From contig NZ_CP061941.1 of NCBI RefSeq assembly GCF_014805825.1, positions 2,356,001 through 2,420,000 of the forward strand: a DNA stretch of 64,000 nt, written 5' to 3'. The DNA is from Marinomonas algicola. GTDB lineage: Bacteria > Pseudomonadota > Gammaproteobacteria > Pseudomonadales > Marinomonadaceae. A program made the translations under genes and the position numbers. The notes below the pieces were generated by a model. That model was not told the DNA's origin. It made no database searches and saw only the letters and a program-made list of their open reading frames with translations. This document shows, piece by piece, positions 8,382-15,926 of this stretch (positions within the stretch are counted from its first letter, which is position 1; every line of letters starts with the position of its first letter).

Positions 8382-8822
8382 TTAAACCTGTGCTTTTAGC
8401 TTATCCAGGTCGTATTTTTGACCTAACCAAGCCACCAATTGAGCTGGACTCTCGTGCTGCTCAAATGACGTTTTAAGCTGGTCTAAACTCAGGATGTCAT
8501 CCAATGTCAGACCGTACTGGTCTTGTAACTGAGTAGACACCTCGTGTTGATATTGCAGCCAGGCCCGCTCATGAGCGGTTTACTGCAATGCTATGTTTGG
8601 AACAAATACCATGGCCGTTACCCAAGCTCCTTGTGCGTCCGCATCTGCGATCAAAACAGGGTTCTTGGGGATCACGACACTATGTGTTGGGTACGACCGT
8701 TGTACTAACGTTCGACAACACGCCACTTCTGGTATCGATTCGCTTTCAACCGCATCAGTCACACCACGAAAATGTGCTTCAAACTGGTTCAGTTGGCTGG
8801 GGTTATGGATAGTTGATTGCAT
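8382..8822 (-). pseudogene. 146-aa conserved ICE gene split by an in-frame stop codon
   Basis: Starting at the ATG at 8822, the frame runs 80 residues (ending NIALQ), meets TAA at 8580-8582, then continues open in the same frame for 65 codons to a second stop at 8382. That second part reads as normal protein (from TAHERAWLQYQHEV to DLDKLKAQV), has no internal start and fills the space up to the cobT leader. One base change (for example CAA to TAA) explains the break. Function is unknown. It lies between DUF3150 and cobT and has the same SD-sequestering leader as its neighbours. It is either a recent pseudogene, a 80-aa truncated but working protein, or a sequencing error. Confidence 0.72.
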
Positions 8823-8882
8823 AATTTCCTCTTACATAGTTCAGAGGACATGTGCCCTTCAGGGCAACATGCCCTCAAGGAC
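8823..8882 (-). promoter_or_regulatory. Two-hairpin leader of the 146-aa gene
   Basis: Distal hairpin (8856-8880): CCTT/AAGG closing AGGGCA/TGCCCT. Proximal hairpin (8827-8848): TCCTCT pairs perfectly with AGAGGA, the Shine-Dalgarno. The sequence differs completely from the radC and bet versions while the pairing is preserved. Confidence 0.7.
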
Positions 8883-8883
8883 G

Positions 8884-9837
8884 TTAGAAATAAAATGAGT
8901 TTGGTACAGTCGAACCAAGGTTTGGTCTGACGGTTGGTTGTGGTATTGCACGCAAGTTATCTGCCTGAGCAGATACTGGCTGTGCGGGTTTAGGTTCAGG
9001 TTTGGGCATCAGTTGTCTGATATCCAATTGACCTTCACCGTGCATTCTCATCTTGTCTGGATCAGACAAAATTAAAATGGTCGCCATCAGTTCGTGATAG
9101 AGATTGTCTGTCACAGGGCCGGTCTTCGGCAGACGAACAAATAAATTGTCCATCGCCTCAACCATCGGCTGAACTCGATGATCTAGGAATGACAAACCAT
9201 CCAACTTGTCTCTTAATCGCTTGAGCGGATTAAGGGCTCGCTGACTGATTTGATTCTTACCTGCAACGGAGCGCTCAAACAGTTCATTGGCATCACGAGC
9301 CACCTCCCTAAAGAGGGTGTGTCCCATACCATTGACCTTGTCATCTAAGCCTCCAGCTTGTTCAGCCGGTTGCATTCGATAGATGGCATAATCGAACTGA
9401 AGCCGTTGTTCCACGTCTTCGATGGGTGATAATGCACGTCGGATTGCATCTGCAAATTCCGGGTGTTTCGCAACCCAGTCAAACGTCACCTGATCATAGT
9501 TGTCCAAGAACAACTGCTTGCACTGCGCAAACTCCTGACCGATCCGGTCAAGCTCTGGAACAATCTGATCAATTCGGTCTTCAGGGACGGCATAGCCACC
9601 TAAAAACCGTACACCGACTTGCTCACACAAGCGCTGCGCTTCTTTCTTAAGCCTTTCAAAGTTCGCCAATGCCTCTGGGTCGCAAATTTTTTTACTCCCT
9701 AAGCTGGCAACATCCTTCGGTGGAAGTTGGCTGCCATTGGCTAACCTGAAATCTTCAGGCCTTAGTTTTTTTCTACCGCTCCAGATGGAACAGTCGATGT
9801 GACAAATCAATAGTTTGTCGAGGGTTTTAATACTCAT
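8884..9837 (-). CDS. DUF3150-family protein, 317 aa
   Basis: A mostly helical soluble protein with the DUF3150 pattern: LLICHIDCSIWSGRKKL at the start, FERLKKEAQRLCEQVGVRFLGGYAVPE in the middle and a helical domain after about residue 120. DUF3150 genes are often found beside cobS/cobT-like pairs in phages and ICEs, as here, which suggests a common complex. The last 60 residues are Pro/Gln-rich and probably flexible, ending in NSFYF. The same aromatic tail ends the exo protein, and a close form ends the WGR protein. Its biochemical role is not known. Confidence 0.78.
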   Translation of the reverse strand: MSIKTLDKLLICHIDCSIWSGRKKLRPEDFRLANGSQLPPKDVASLGSKKICDPEALANFERLKKEAQRLCEQVGVRFLGGYAVPEDRIDQIVPELDRIGQEFAQCKQLFLDNYDQVTFDWVAKHPEFADAIRRALSPIEDVEQRLQFDYAIYRMQPAEQAGGLDDKVNGMGHTLFREVARDANELFERSVAGKNQISQRALNPLKRLRDKLDGLSFLDHRVQPMVEAMDNLFVRLPKTGPVTDNLYHELMATILILSDPDKMRMHGEGQLDIRQLMPKPEPKPAQPVSAQADNLRAIPQPTVRPNLGSTVPNSFYF

Positions 9838-9904
9838 AGTGCATCCTCATGCGAGATGGGGACGCACCACTCCCAACAGGAGCAATGGCCCCCGTTTGGG
9901 TGGT
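9838..9904 (-). promoter_or_regulatory. Two-hairpin leader of the DUF3150 gene
   Basis: Distal hairpin (9872-9900): CCCAA/TTGGG with a partly paired interior. Proximal hairpin (9839-9867): GTGCGTCC pairs with GGATGCAC over 8 bp including one G-U, enclosing the GAGGA ribosome-binding site. Confidence 0.68.
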
Positions 9905-9935
9905 AGTAATTGACACGCTAATGGCAATACCACTA

Positions 9936-10706
9936 TCAGAAATAGTAATTTTGCGAATCAGGCGACGATTGGTTGAGATCGATTTTCACAGGCATTAAGT
10001 CCAGTGCTTCAGCTATCGGGCGAACCCGCTCTAAATCACTGCCTAGCAACCGCAATACATCTTTTTCCAGCTTCAGTTGGTCGGATACTTCTATCCCTTC
10101 AGGACTCGCTACTGTGAGCGAACACAGTGGTGGTAATTGACGCTTAAAGGCCAGTAACAGCAACAATGGCCACGGGCCATCATCAGTGTTAACAATGCCA
10201 GCGCCTTCACCTGACACTATGCTGATTTGATTGGTACTAGGTAATCCGCTTTTGCAAAACCCTAATGACCATTCTCCAATCCTGACCTGGTTATCATCAA
10301 TAACAGCCAAGCCATAGGCTTCAAGCAGCTTTGCCATATCGAACAACGCTTTTTGCGCCAGCGAGATTTGGCCATTGACGTCCTTGCGAGTACGAAACTC
10401 CCAACTGACGTTATTGGAACACGCGACGCTATCTAGCGCATTTGAGAGTTCAAATGGCCGCCCTTGATGATCAATGCCGACTTGCCCAACAAATCGATAA
10501 CCCTTGTTGATTTTCTCATTGATTCGTCGGTCTGCTTCAGCGTTAGGATCAGTCGAATCAATCAATCGCTGCTGCGACAATTGACCTGCTTTTCCAAACC
10601 GAACTTCAATCTCCTGGTTATCTGCTCCAACGTAAATGGCCCATTCTTTGGCTGTCCCATCAGAATGACTGTAACGGTAAAGAGCAAAGCACTTTTCCAT
10701 CATCAA
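9936..10706 (-). CDS. WGR-like domain protein, 256 aa
   Basis: Residues 5-75 resemble a WGR domain: FALYRYSHSDGTAKEWAIYV, then EVRFGKAGQLSQQ and a KGYRFVG strand. WGR domains bind DNA ends or other nucleic acids, for example in PARP proteins and some bacterial ligase-associated proteins. The rest has no domain I recognise. It overlaps the cobS-like gene by 4 nt, so it is translationally coupled to it and lacks its own leader. The C-terminus is DSQNYYF, a variant of the SFYF tail on exo and DUF3150. A DNA-binding subunit working with the CobS-like ATPase is the inference. Confidence 0.66.
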   Translation of the reverse strand: MMMEKCFALYRYSHSDGTAKEWAIYVGADNQEIEVRFGKAGQLSQQRLIDSTDPNAEADRRINEKINKGYRFVGQVGIDHQGRPFELSNALDSVACSNNVSWEFRTRKDVNGQISLAQKALFDMAKLLEAYGLAVIDDNQVRIGEWSLGFCKSGLPSTNQISIVSGEGAGIVNTDDGPWPLLLLLAFKRQLPPLCSLTVASPEGIEVSDQLKLEKDVLRLLGSDLERVRPIAEALDLMPVKIDLNQSSPDSQNYYF

Positions 10707-11662
10707 TCCTCCCAGTGGTCACCGAAGACATCAGCGGCAATACGGTGAATGGCTTCACGTTGCTCCAACTCAGCACGAGCCGTCAAAGACCGAACCAGTG
10801 CATACTCCACTGCGTTAGGAGCGCCTTTAAAAGCAAGTGTTAACTTTGCCCAGCGCACCAAGGTCCGAGTGGACATGGTGATACTGAGTTCTGCACCGCC
10901 ATCCGCGCCCCCAATAAAAAGACGACGAATGTCACCAGCCACCTTCACCATTTTTTGGCGAAAGACCTCTGGTAAGCCCGGCGCAACGTTCTCCAGAATG
11001 GCTTCCTCTACAGATGGTTCTGCATAGGTCGCTTCAATGATTCTAAAGCGATCAAGGAAAGCCAAATTCTGTTGAAGCACACCTTGGTACAAGCCCGTCT
11101 GGTCACCACTGCCCGCACTGTTGCCGGTAGCGATAAAACGAAACTTGTTATGTGGCATGATGATCTCTCCGCCATTTTGTGCGATGACCAACGGGGCACC
11201 TTCCAAAATGTCATTGAGCCCAGCCAGTTCAGCAGGCTCAGCAAGATCCATTTCATTAATGATCAGCAAATGGCCATGCTTCACAGCCAGTGCCAGCGGT
11301 CCATACACAAAGGTCATGTTGCCATTAACCAGTGTGTGGTGACCGATAAGATCGGACAACTCCAATCGACCGTGCGCAGTAATTTGCTGAACAGGCCAAT
11401 TCAATCGAGAAGCAACTTGGCAAATTAGCGAGGTCTTACCGCATCCAGTGGGGCCTGTAATATACAAACCGTCACCGTCTGGGTTAGACAAGAACGCCAA
11501 TACGTCACGTAAGTCTTCTTTTCTAAAAACATACTCGTCCTTGCGAACGGGAATGTTTGGATGGGTAGTGTCGGCACTAAATCCTTCCAGAACGAAAGCA
11601 TCAGGAGCCGGGACATTAAACGCTTGATTCACCTGAACCAAAAATGGGGATTGTTCAGTCAT
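10703..11662 (-). CDS. cobS: CobS/MoxR-type AAA+ ATPase
   Basis: It is a single AAA+ module of the MoxR/CobS branch: Walker A GPTGCGKTS (about residue 69), Walker B LLIINEMDLAEP (about 133), sensor 1 FRFIATGNSAG and an arginine-rich FLDRFRIIEATY. I start at the ATG at 11662, which has GAGG six bases upstream; a longer frame to 11779 would run through the leader. MoxR/CobS ATPases act with VWA partners, here the cobT-like gene. In SXT-type ICEs the pair lies in the bet/exo block, implying a task in DNA maintenance or recombination that is still undefined. Confidence 0.87.
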   Translation of the reverse strand: MTEQSPFLVQVNQAFNVPAPDAFVLEGFSADTTHPNIPVRKDEYVFRKEDLRDVLAFLSNPDGDGLYITGPTGCGKTSLICQVASRLNWPVQQITAHGRLELSDLIGHHTLVNGNMTFVYGPLALAVKHGHLLIINEMDLAEPAELAGLNDILEGAPLVIAQNGGEIIMPHNKFRFIATGNSAGSGDQTGLYQGVLQQNLAFLDRFRIIEATYAEPSVEEAILENVAPGLPEVFRQKMVKVAGDIRRLFIGGADGGAELSITMSTRTLVRWAKLTLAFKGAPNAVEYALVRSLTARAELEQREAIHRIAADVFGDHWED

Positions 11663-11728
11663 GGTAAACCTCATCAGTTTTGACGAGGCCCCATGCCCCA
11701 GCAGGGAATGAAGTCCCCGTCGGGTGGT
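11663..11728 (-). promoter_or_regulatory. Two-hairpin leader of the cobS-like gene
   Basis: Distal hairpin (11696-11724): CCC..GGGGA with TCCC..GGGG. Proximal hairpin (11669-11688): CCTCGTCA pairs with TGATGAGG (8 bp, one G-U), covering the GAGG Shine-Dalgarno with a four-base loop. Confidence 0.7.
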
Positions 11729-11871
11729 GTGTTGATTGTGGTATGGCTGTGTATGTAAGAGTTCAGCTCGCTCTATCATTCGTACCCAGCATTGGCTACG
11801 AGTGAAACTGCTTTCTGATGCACTCGATGTAAGCGCATGAGAAAGGAGCCGAAATCGGCTCCAAGTGAACG

Positions 11872-12888
11872 TTAAAAATAAAATGAGCTCGGCGAGTCAC
11901 CTGGCAGAACCAAGTTCTCTTGCTCAAGGCTGATTTTGATTGGTGTTTCAACGGGCTGCTCTGGCTTATTGGTGCTGATGCGCAACCGCTCTTGTGGCGC
12001 TTTTCGGTAAGCGGCTAAAACCTGTTCATCCAGCTCGCCTAATTTATCGGTGGCCAATTGCTTATAGTCCACAGGACCCGCCATCATGTAGCGGCTGAGT
12101 TTGACCCCAGCATAGTCGGCATGAGCGTAGTTACCCATCATAGCGACCAATTTCGACTGAGTTTCTCGCATTTCCTCTTTCAAAGATTTGATGTGATTTT
12201 CCAGTCGAACCACTTCGGCATGTGCTGAGCAATATTGCCGAGACAGCGATGTCCAAAGGTATTGGGCTTCACCCTTGGGAACAAAACAATCTTGCTCAGG
12301 GCATTTTGACGGTTCTTTTTTAGTTTGAACTAACTCCCAAAACTGAAGAGCCGTCCCTTGCAACTCAGTTAAGAACGCCTCGTCTCGTTGTATTTCAAAC
12401 TCAATCAGTTGATCCTCAAAATAGAATACCAACCACCCACGATTGCTATTGGCGACCAGTATTTGATGCTGTACTTGCACCCAATACAACTGGTAGGCCT
12501 CGCTTTGTTCTCTGTGAACTTGCACATCCTCAAAAACTGACTGGCAAGGACATTTCAGTTCAACGGGTTCTCCCGCATCGTTGATGCCATCAAAGCTGGC
12601 TCGAAAGATTGCGTTATGTTCGGCTTCTGCACATAACGGCAGAAGAAAGTCATTATGCGTATTCTCAAATGCTCGCCTTGCTTGAGGCTCCAACCGTATA
12701 CCGCGAAGCACATTAGGATTATTCGACAGGTCTTCCGGTAATACGAATCCGGTTTTTTCTGCCCATAATCGCCAAGGTGTTTTGTAGGGTGAACGCCCCA
12801 TAATAATTGGGGCTTCAGATGCCGTAACCCCTGCAATGCGCCACTGGTGCCATGCAGGAGTACGTTGTGATAGGTCGATAACCTTCAT
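11872..12888 (-). CDS. exo: YqaJ/lambda-type alkaline exonuclease of the ICE recombination system
   Basis: A 338-aa member of the lambda Exo/YqaJ family of 5'-3' double-strand exonucleases. Visible are WHQWRIAGVTASEAPIIMG, RASFDGIN (metal-binding Asp) and VELKCP (ELK of the PD-(D/E)XK core, about residue 112). A coiled segment lies around 225-245. With Bet it forms the Red-like recombination pair that in SXT/R391 promotes formation of hybrid ICEs. It lies directly downstream of bet with its own leader. The C-terminus SSFYF is shared with DUF3150 and resembles the end of the WGR protein. Confidence 0.93.
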   Translation of the reverse strand: MKVIDLSQRTPAWHQWRIAGVTASEAPIIMGRSPYKTPWRLWAEKTGFVLPEDLSNNPNVLRGIRLEPQARRAFENTHNDFLLPLCAEAEHNAIFRASFDGINDAGEPVELKCPCQSVFEDVQVHREQSEAYQLYWVQVQHQILVANSNRGWLVFYFEDQLIEFEIQRDEAFLTELQGTALQFWELVQTKKEPSKCPEQDCFVPKGEAQYLWTSLSRQYCSAHAEVVRLENHIKSLKEEMRETQSKLVAMMGNYAHADYAGVKLSRYMMAGPVDYKQLATDKLGELDEQVLAAYRKAPQERLRISTNKPEQPVETPIKISLEQENLVLPGDSPSSFYF

Positions 12889-12942
12889 ATCGCCTCCTTT
12901 GAGGGGAGACTCCCCCGAAGGAGAGAACTCCCCTTCTGGGTC
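12889..12942 (-). promoter_or_regulatory. Two-hairpin leader of exo
   Basis: Distal hairpin (12913-12940): GAAGG/CCTTC within CCC/GGG. Proximal hairpin (12892-12910): GTCTCC pairs with GGAGGC (6 bp with one G-U), covering the Shine-Dalgarno. This is the weakest of the eight. Confidence 0.6.
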
Positions 12943-12962
12943 AATTAAACTAATGCTACGAC

Positions 12963-13781
12963 TTAAGAGGCCAAAGGCTGAGACAGCTCTTTTTTGTCTT
13001 GTTGCTGTGCATTAAATATTTCTTGTTTCGCAAACGTCAGTTCAACACCTTGAAAATGTTCATTGGCATATTCCAATGCACTATTCCATGCATTTGATGC
13101 TTCCGCTCGCTCGATAAGCTTGTAAACAATCCCTCGGGTACGATCATCAACTTGCTCGTTTGGAATCACAGATGGCTCAACAATGTGTGTTGCTTGGCCT
13201 TCGATAATTCGCTCCGCTTCGTCTTGATCGAAAATTCCCACAAAGCCAAACGCAATGCGAGAACACTGGATCATGGATTTATGTCTTAGCATTCGCTTAG
13301 TGTGCGTCTGCCATGGACCATCTACACGATAAGGGCCATTTTTGCCGTTACCTTCAAAAGGCGGTCGATAGACTTCATCCAGGTATTCAGTGATTTTGAC
13401 TGGGTGCGAACGGTCGCGCCGATAGATGATGCATTCCATCCATTCTGGGCATTCTTTCGCGCCATCCAGTGAGACTTTGTTTTCTGAAGTCTTAAACTCC
13501 ATGCCATCAAACTGGTCGTGTTGATTGATGATGCGAGACCATCCATCGACACCTACCACTGGAATAATCCCAGCTTGTTTATCAGGGAACGCAAAAATCT
13601 CTTTGGTGAAAGGGTTCAAGCCGTACTGATCTGCAACCACCAAGAGCGCCATCATCTGCTCATTGGTCGGTGCACTACCGTCACGTTGCTTGAATGCTGT
13701 TGCTTTTAGAGCATCGAACAGTTTATTCGAGTCGACACTAAAACGCTCAGCAAAGCGTTGGATTAGCTTTGGTTTTTCCAT
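12963..13781 (-). CDS. bet: Bet/RecT-family single-strand annealing protein
   Basis: A 272-aa Redbeta-type recombinase. Recognisable stretches are LNPFTKEIFAFPDKQAGIIPVVGVDGWSRIINQ (in the second fifth), the ECIIYRRDRSHPVKITEYLDE region and HTKRMLRHKSMIQCSRIAFGF. It anneals complementary strands resected by Exo. The partner exo follows and ssb precedes, the conserved order of the SXT/R391 recombination block. The ATG at 13781 has a GGAG Shine-Dalgarno that is paired in a leader hairpin, so its translation could be regulated separately from exo. Confidence 0.94.
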   Translation of the reverse strand: MEKPKLIQRFAERFSVDSNKLFDALKATAFKQRDGSAPTNEQMMALLVVADQYGLNPFTKEIFAFPDKQAGIIPVVGVDGWSRIINQHDQFDGMEFKTSENKVSLDGAKECPEWMECIIYRRDRSHPVKITEYLDEVYRPPFEGNGKNGPYRVDGPWQTHTKRMLRHKSMIQCSRIAFGFVGIFDQDEAERIIEGQATHIVEPSVIPNEQVDDRTRGIVYKLIERAEASNAWNSALEYANEHFQGVELTFAKQEIFNAQQQDKKELSQPLAS

Positions 13782-13845
13782 TGTGGACTCCTACAATCAA
13801 AGTGGGAGTCTGCCCCTGACGGGAAAGTACTCCCGGCTGGGTTAA
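13782..13845 (-). promoter_or_regulatory. Two-hairpin leader of bet
   Basis: Distal hairpin (13813-13841): CGGGA/TCCCG flanked by CCC/GGGG. Proximal hairpin (13786-13810): GACTCC pairs perfectly with GGAGTC, the Shine-Dalgarno of bet. Confidence 0.72.
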
Positions 13846-13860
13846 AGCGTGTTTGCTCGG

Positions 13861-14280
13861 TTAAAAATCTGGTTCAGGATATGTTTGTGCCCAATTAGTT
13901 TGGGAGCCCGCATCATCCGCCGGTGATGGCTCAGATGTTTTGTTCACACTATCAAGAAGCAGAAACTCGTCCGCGTCCACTTCGGTCAATCGATGCTTAA
14001 TACCATCTTTCTCCCATGAGCGCGTGCGCTGAGGCCCTTGAACAAAAAGCTTTGCTCCTTTTTGGATCAAATCTTTTGCTCTTAGCCCTAACTTAAATCC
14101 ACCACGATCTCGAAAAACGACCCGATGCCATTCCGTATGCTCTTTGAGCTCATTGGACTGACGGTCGCGCCATTTTTCAGAAGTGGCCAGTGAAATACTG
14201 GTCACTAAATCACCTGATGGATAGGCTCGCGTCTCTGGCTCAGAGCCAACGTAGCCTATGAGTGTTACTTGGTTTTTCAT
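13861..14280 (-). CDS. ssb: Single-stranded DNA-binding protein
   Basis: A 139-aa SSB with the OB-fold N-terminus (NQVTLIGYVGSEPETRAYPSGDLVTSISLATS, then EWHRVVFRD and GAKLFVQG). The tail is short and ends in PEPDF instead of the usual DDIPF, so the acidic protein-interaction tip is reduced but the terminal Phe is kept. It coats single strands during conjugation and Bet-Exo recombination. It follows the 108-aa membrane protein gene by 15 bp and has a plain, unpaired AAGGAG, so unlike its neighbours it has no two-hairpin leader. Confidence 0.93.
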   Translation of the reverse strand: MKNQVTLIGYVGSEPETRAYPSGDLVTSISLATSEKWRDRQSNELKEHTEWHRVVFRDRGGFKLGLRAKDLIQKGAKLFVQGPQRTRSWEKDGIKHRLTEVDADEFLLLDSVNKTSEPSPADDAGSQTNWAQTYPEPDF

Positions 14281-14295
14281 GATGTTCTCCTTGTC

Positions 14296-14622
14296 TTAGT
14301 TGAACTCTGTGCACACAGTCGCTTCTGCCCGGCTGGGCAAAGAAGACTGACGACGCAGATAGGTTGGTATTTCGAGTAAAGCCATGTCGTACGGATGTGG
14401 CTCTTTGTAAAACGCAGATGTCAAACGGGGCATGCCAGGTGCTTTAGGCACTATCATTGGACGACGTTTTGGTGTTGATGTGAGCAATCGCTTAATTTGA
14501 GAAAATACAAATCGAAACGGGCGCACGCTTTGACGAGCAATCAATCGAAAAAGCAACCAGCTCAGTTTTGCAAGCAACATAATGCCTGCGATTTGGATAA
14601 TAAATCCGAAGATATATTCCAT
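14296..14622 (-). CDS. Small membrane protein, 108 aa, first gene of the ssb-bet-exo operon
   Basis: The N-terminus has one strongly hydrophobic segment (residues about 3-28), followed by a basic stretch (RPFRFVFSQIKRLLTSTPKRRP) and a short soluble tail, so it is probably an inner-membrane protein with a cytoplasmic C-terminus. I recognise no family. It opens the minus-strand operon, 368 bp from the divergent AcaB-like gene, and carries the most perfect of the two-hairpin leaders. Its role is unknown. Confidence 0.68.
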   Translation of the reverse strand: MEYIFGFIIQIAGIMLLAKLSWLLFRLIARQSVRPFRFVFSQIKRLLTSTPKRRPMIVPKAPGMPRLTSAFYKEPHPYDMALLEIPTYLRRQSSLPSRAEATVCTEFN

Positions 14623-14692
14623 TGGTAACTCCTTAATTTGGTTTTGAAGGAGTCACCCCCAACTGGGGAAAACTCCCCCAGTTGGGCGGTGA
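14623..14692 (-). promoter_or_regulatory. Two-hairpin leader of the operon's first gene
   Basis: Distal hairpin (14658-14686): an uninterrupted 11-bp stem, CCCAACTGGGG with CCCCAGTTGGG. Proximal hairpin (14627-14654): ACTCCTT pairs with AAGGAGT, extendable by a G-U, covering the Shine-Dalgarno. Confidence 0.75.
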
Positions 14693-14989
14693 AAAGGCGA
14701 ACCGTAAGGAACGCATGGTTGAGCATGTAAAAACATGCAGGCTATTTGTTTAAGGAGGCTAGCTACCTCTTACTACCGCTGAGAAAACTCAGAGGTAGGC
14801 TTCCTTTGAGCTCATGCTCTCAGGCGCAGATATTACTGAGACAGATCAGCAATATTTGATAGTCAGTGTAACCGTTTTATCCAGACAGGATAGTCAGAAA
14901 GATGCTCAATTCATCCATCTAGCTGAAAGGCCATTACTTCACAGAGGATTAGGCTAGGGACTGATTATTGTCATAACAGGAGCAAACTT
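14693..14989. promoter_or_regulatory. Divergent promoter region between the ssb operon and the AcaB-like gene
   Basis: There is no coding frame. Around 14770-14805, TACCTC..CTGAG and CTCAG..AGGTA form an imperfect inverted repeat. An ACAGGAG sits before the ATG of the plus-strand gene. In SXT/R391 many such promoters are activated by SetCD; I could not place a SetCD site with confidence. Confidence 0.5.
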
Positions 14990-15592
14990 ATGGCCCAAGC
15001 AAAACCCAATTACTCGAAACCCATCTTTGAACAATCATTCACAATTAACAGCTTACAAGCGCAACGTGTCGTTGACCGTGTTTTTAGACGGACGGTCAGT
15101 GCGCTTTACGGAATCGATGTCATCCTGCGCATCATTGGCGATGAAAACGAAATTGATGAAGTAGAACAGATCATTGGCCAGTTGATCGAGGATTGCGCTA
15201 AGGCGGTAGACAGCGAACAAGCTCGTTTGGACGAACTGATGGAGTCCAACGGCATCGATGAAGTACCTGACTACACCGACCCGATTACCTTCAAGGCCAG
15301 AATCAGCTCTCCTCAGGTTGGCCAGTTTGTCGGCTTAATTCGGAAACTCGATGCTTTAATGATCTCAATGGACACACTCTGGTTATCTAGTGTGCTTAGC
15401 AACAAGCAACGTGTTGATGGCAACTACACATGGCAACAGCGCATCATCAAGCTGGCGCGACGCATTATTGATATTGAAATTCGAGCACGAAAATCAGCTC
15501 AAGCCAAGGGTAAAGAAGCAGAAGTTGAACAAGAAGTCCCGTTAACCAATGACGAAATTACTGAAGAGGAAACAGATACCCCCTCCAACTAG
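14990..15592 (+). CDS. AcaB/DUF1845-family protein, 200 aa (s063-like)
   Basis: It is the only backbone gene on the plus strand, divergent from the ssb operon, which matches s063 at the right border of HS4 in SXT. The product is a helical DUF1845-type protein (KPIFEQSFTINSLQAQRVVDRVFRRTVSALYGIDVILRIIGDENEI and a C-terminal KLARRIIDIEIRARKSA) with an acidic, Glu/Thr-rich tail. The related AcaB of IncC plasmids is a transcriptional activator feeding the acaCD circuit, and a regulatory role here is by analogy only. A terminator follows the stop. Confidence 0.75.
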   Translation: MAQAKPNYSKPIFEQSFTINSLQAQRVVDRVFRRTVSALYGIDVILRIIGDENEIDEVEQIIGQLIEDCAKAVDSEQARLDELMESNGIDEVPDYTDPITFKARISSPQVGQFVGLIRKLDALMISMDTLWLSSVLSNKQRVDGNYTWQQRIIKLARRIIDIEIRARKSAQAKGKEAEVEQEVPLTNDEITEEETDTPSN

Positions 15593-15615
15593 CCAACAGG
15601 ACTACCATCAACCAG

Positions 15616-15637
15616 CCCCTCTCGAAGGGGTTTTTTT
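15616..15637 (+). terminator. Rho-independent terminator of the AcaB-like gene
   Basis: CCCCT and AGGGG pair around a five-base loop and are followed by seven T on the plus strand, 24 bp after the stop. Confidence 0.88.
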
Positions 15638-15926
15638 AACCCTGCTACCCGAGATGATAGTTCGGTTGTGTAACAGTGATGTCCGCTCGGAGTCAAAAAA
15701 CACATTCTATACTGGTTTGTGACTAAAGTTCAGTAAAGTAATTTCTGATGGCACCTACAATATAAATGGTTCATCAATCTAGTATTAAGCATACCCGAGC
15801 GAAGAAATTCTAGATTATAAATAGCTCTGCAACTAGCGGCAAAACTAAAGTCAATTGTTGTTTTTATCGTTTTAGATATTGGATTGTAAAACACCGTCTT
15901 ACTTCCTCGGATTAATAGAAAGAAAC

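Noticed and set aside
14693..14989. SetCD activator box in the divergent promoter
   Set aside because: I could not match a consensus reliably from memory; only an imperfect inverted repeat is visible.
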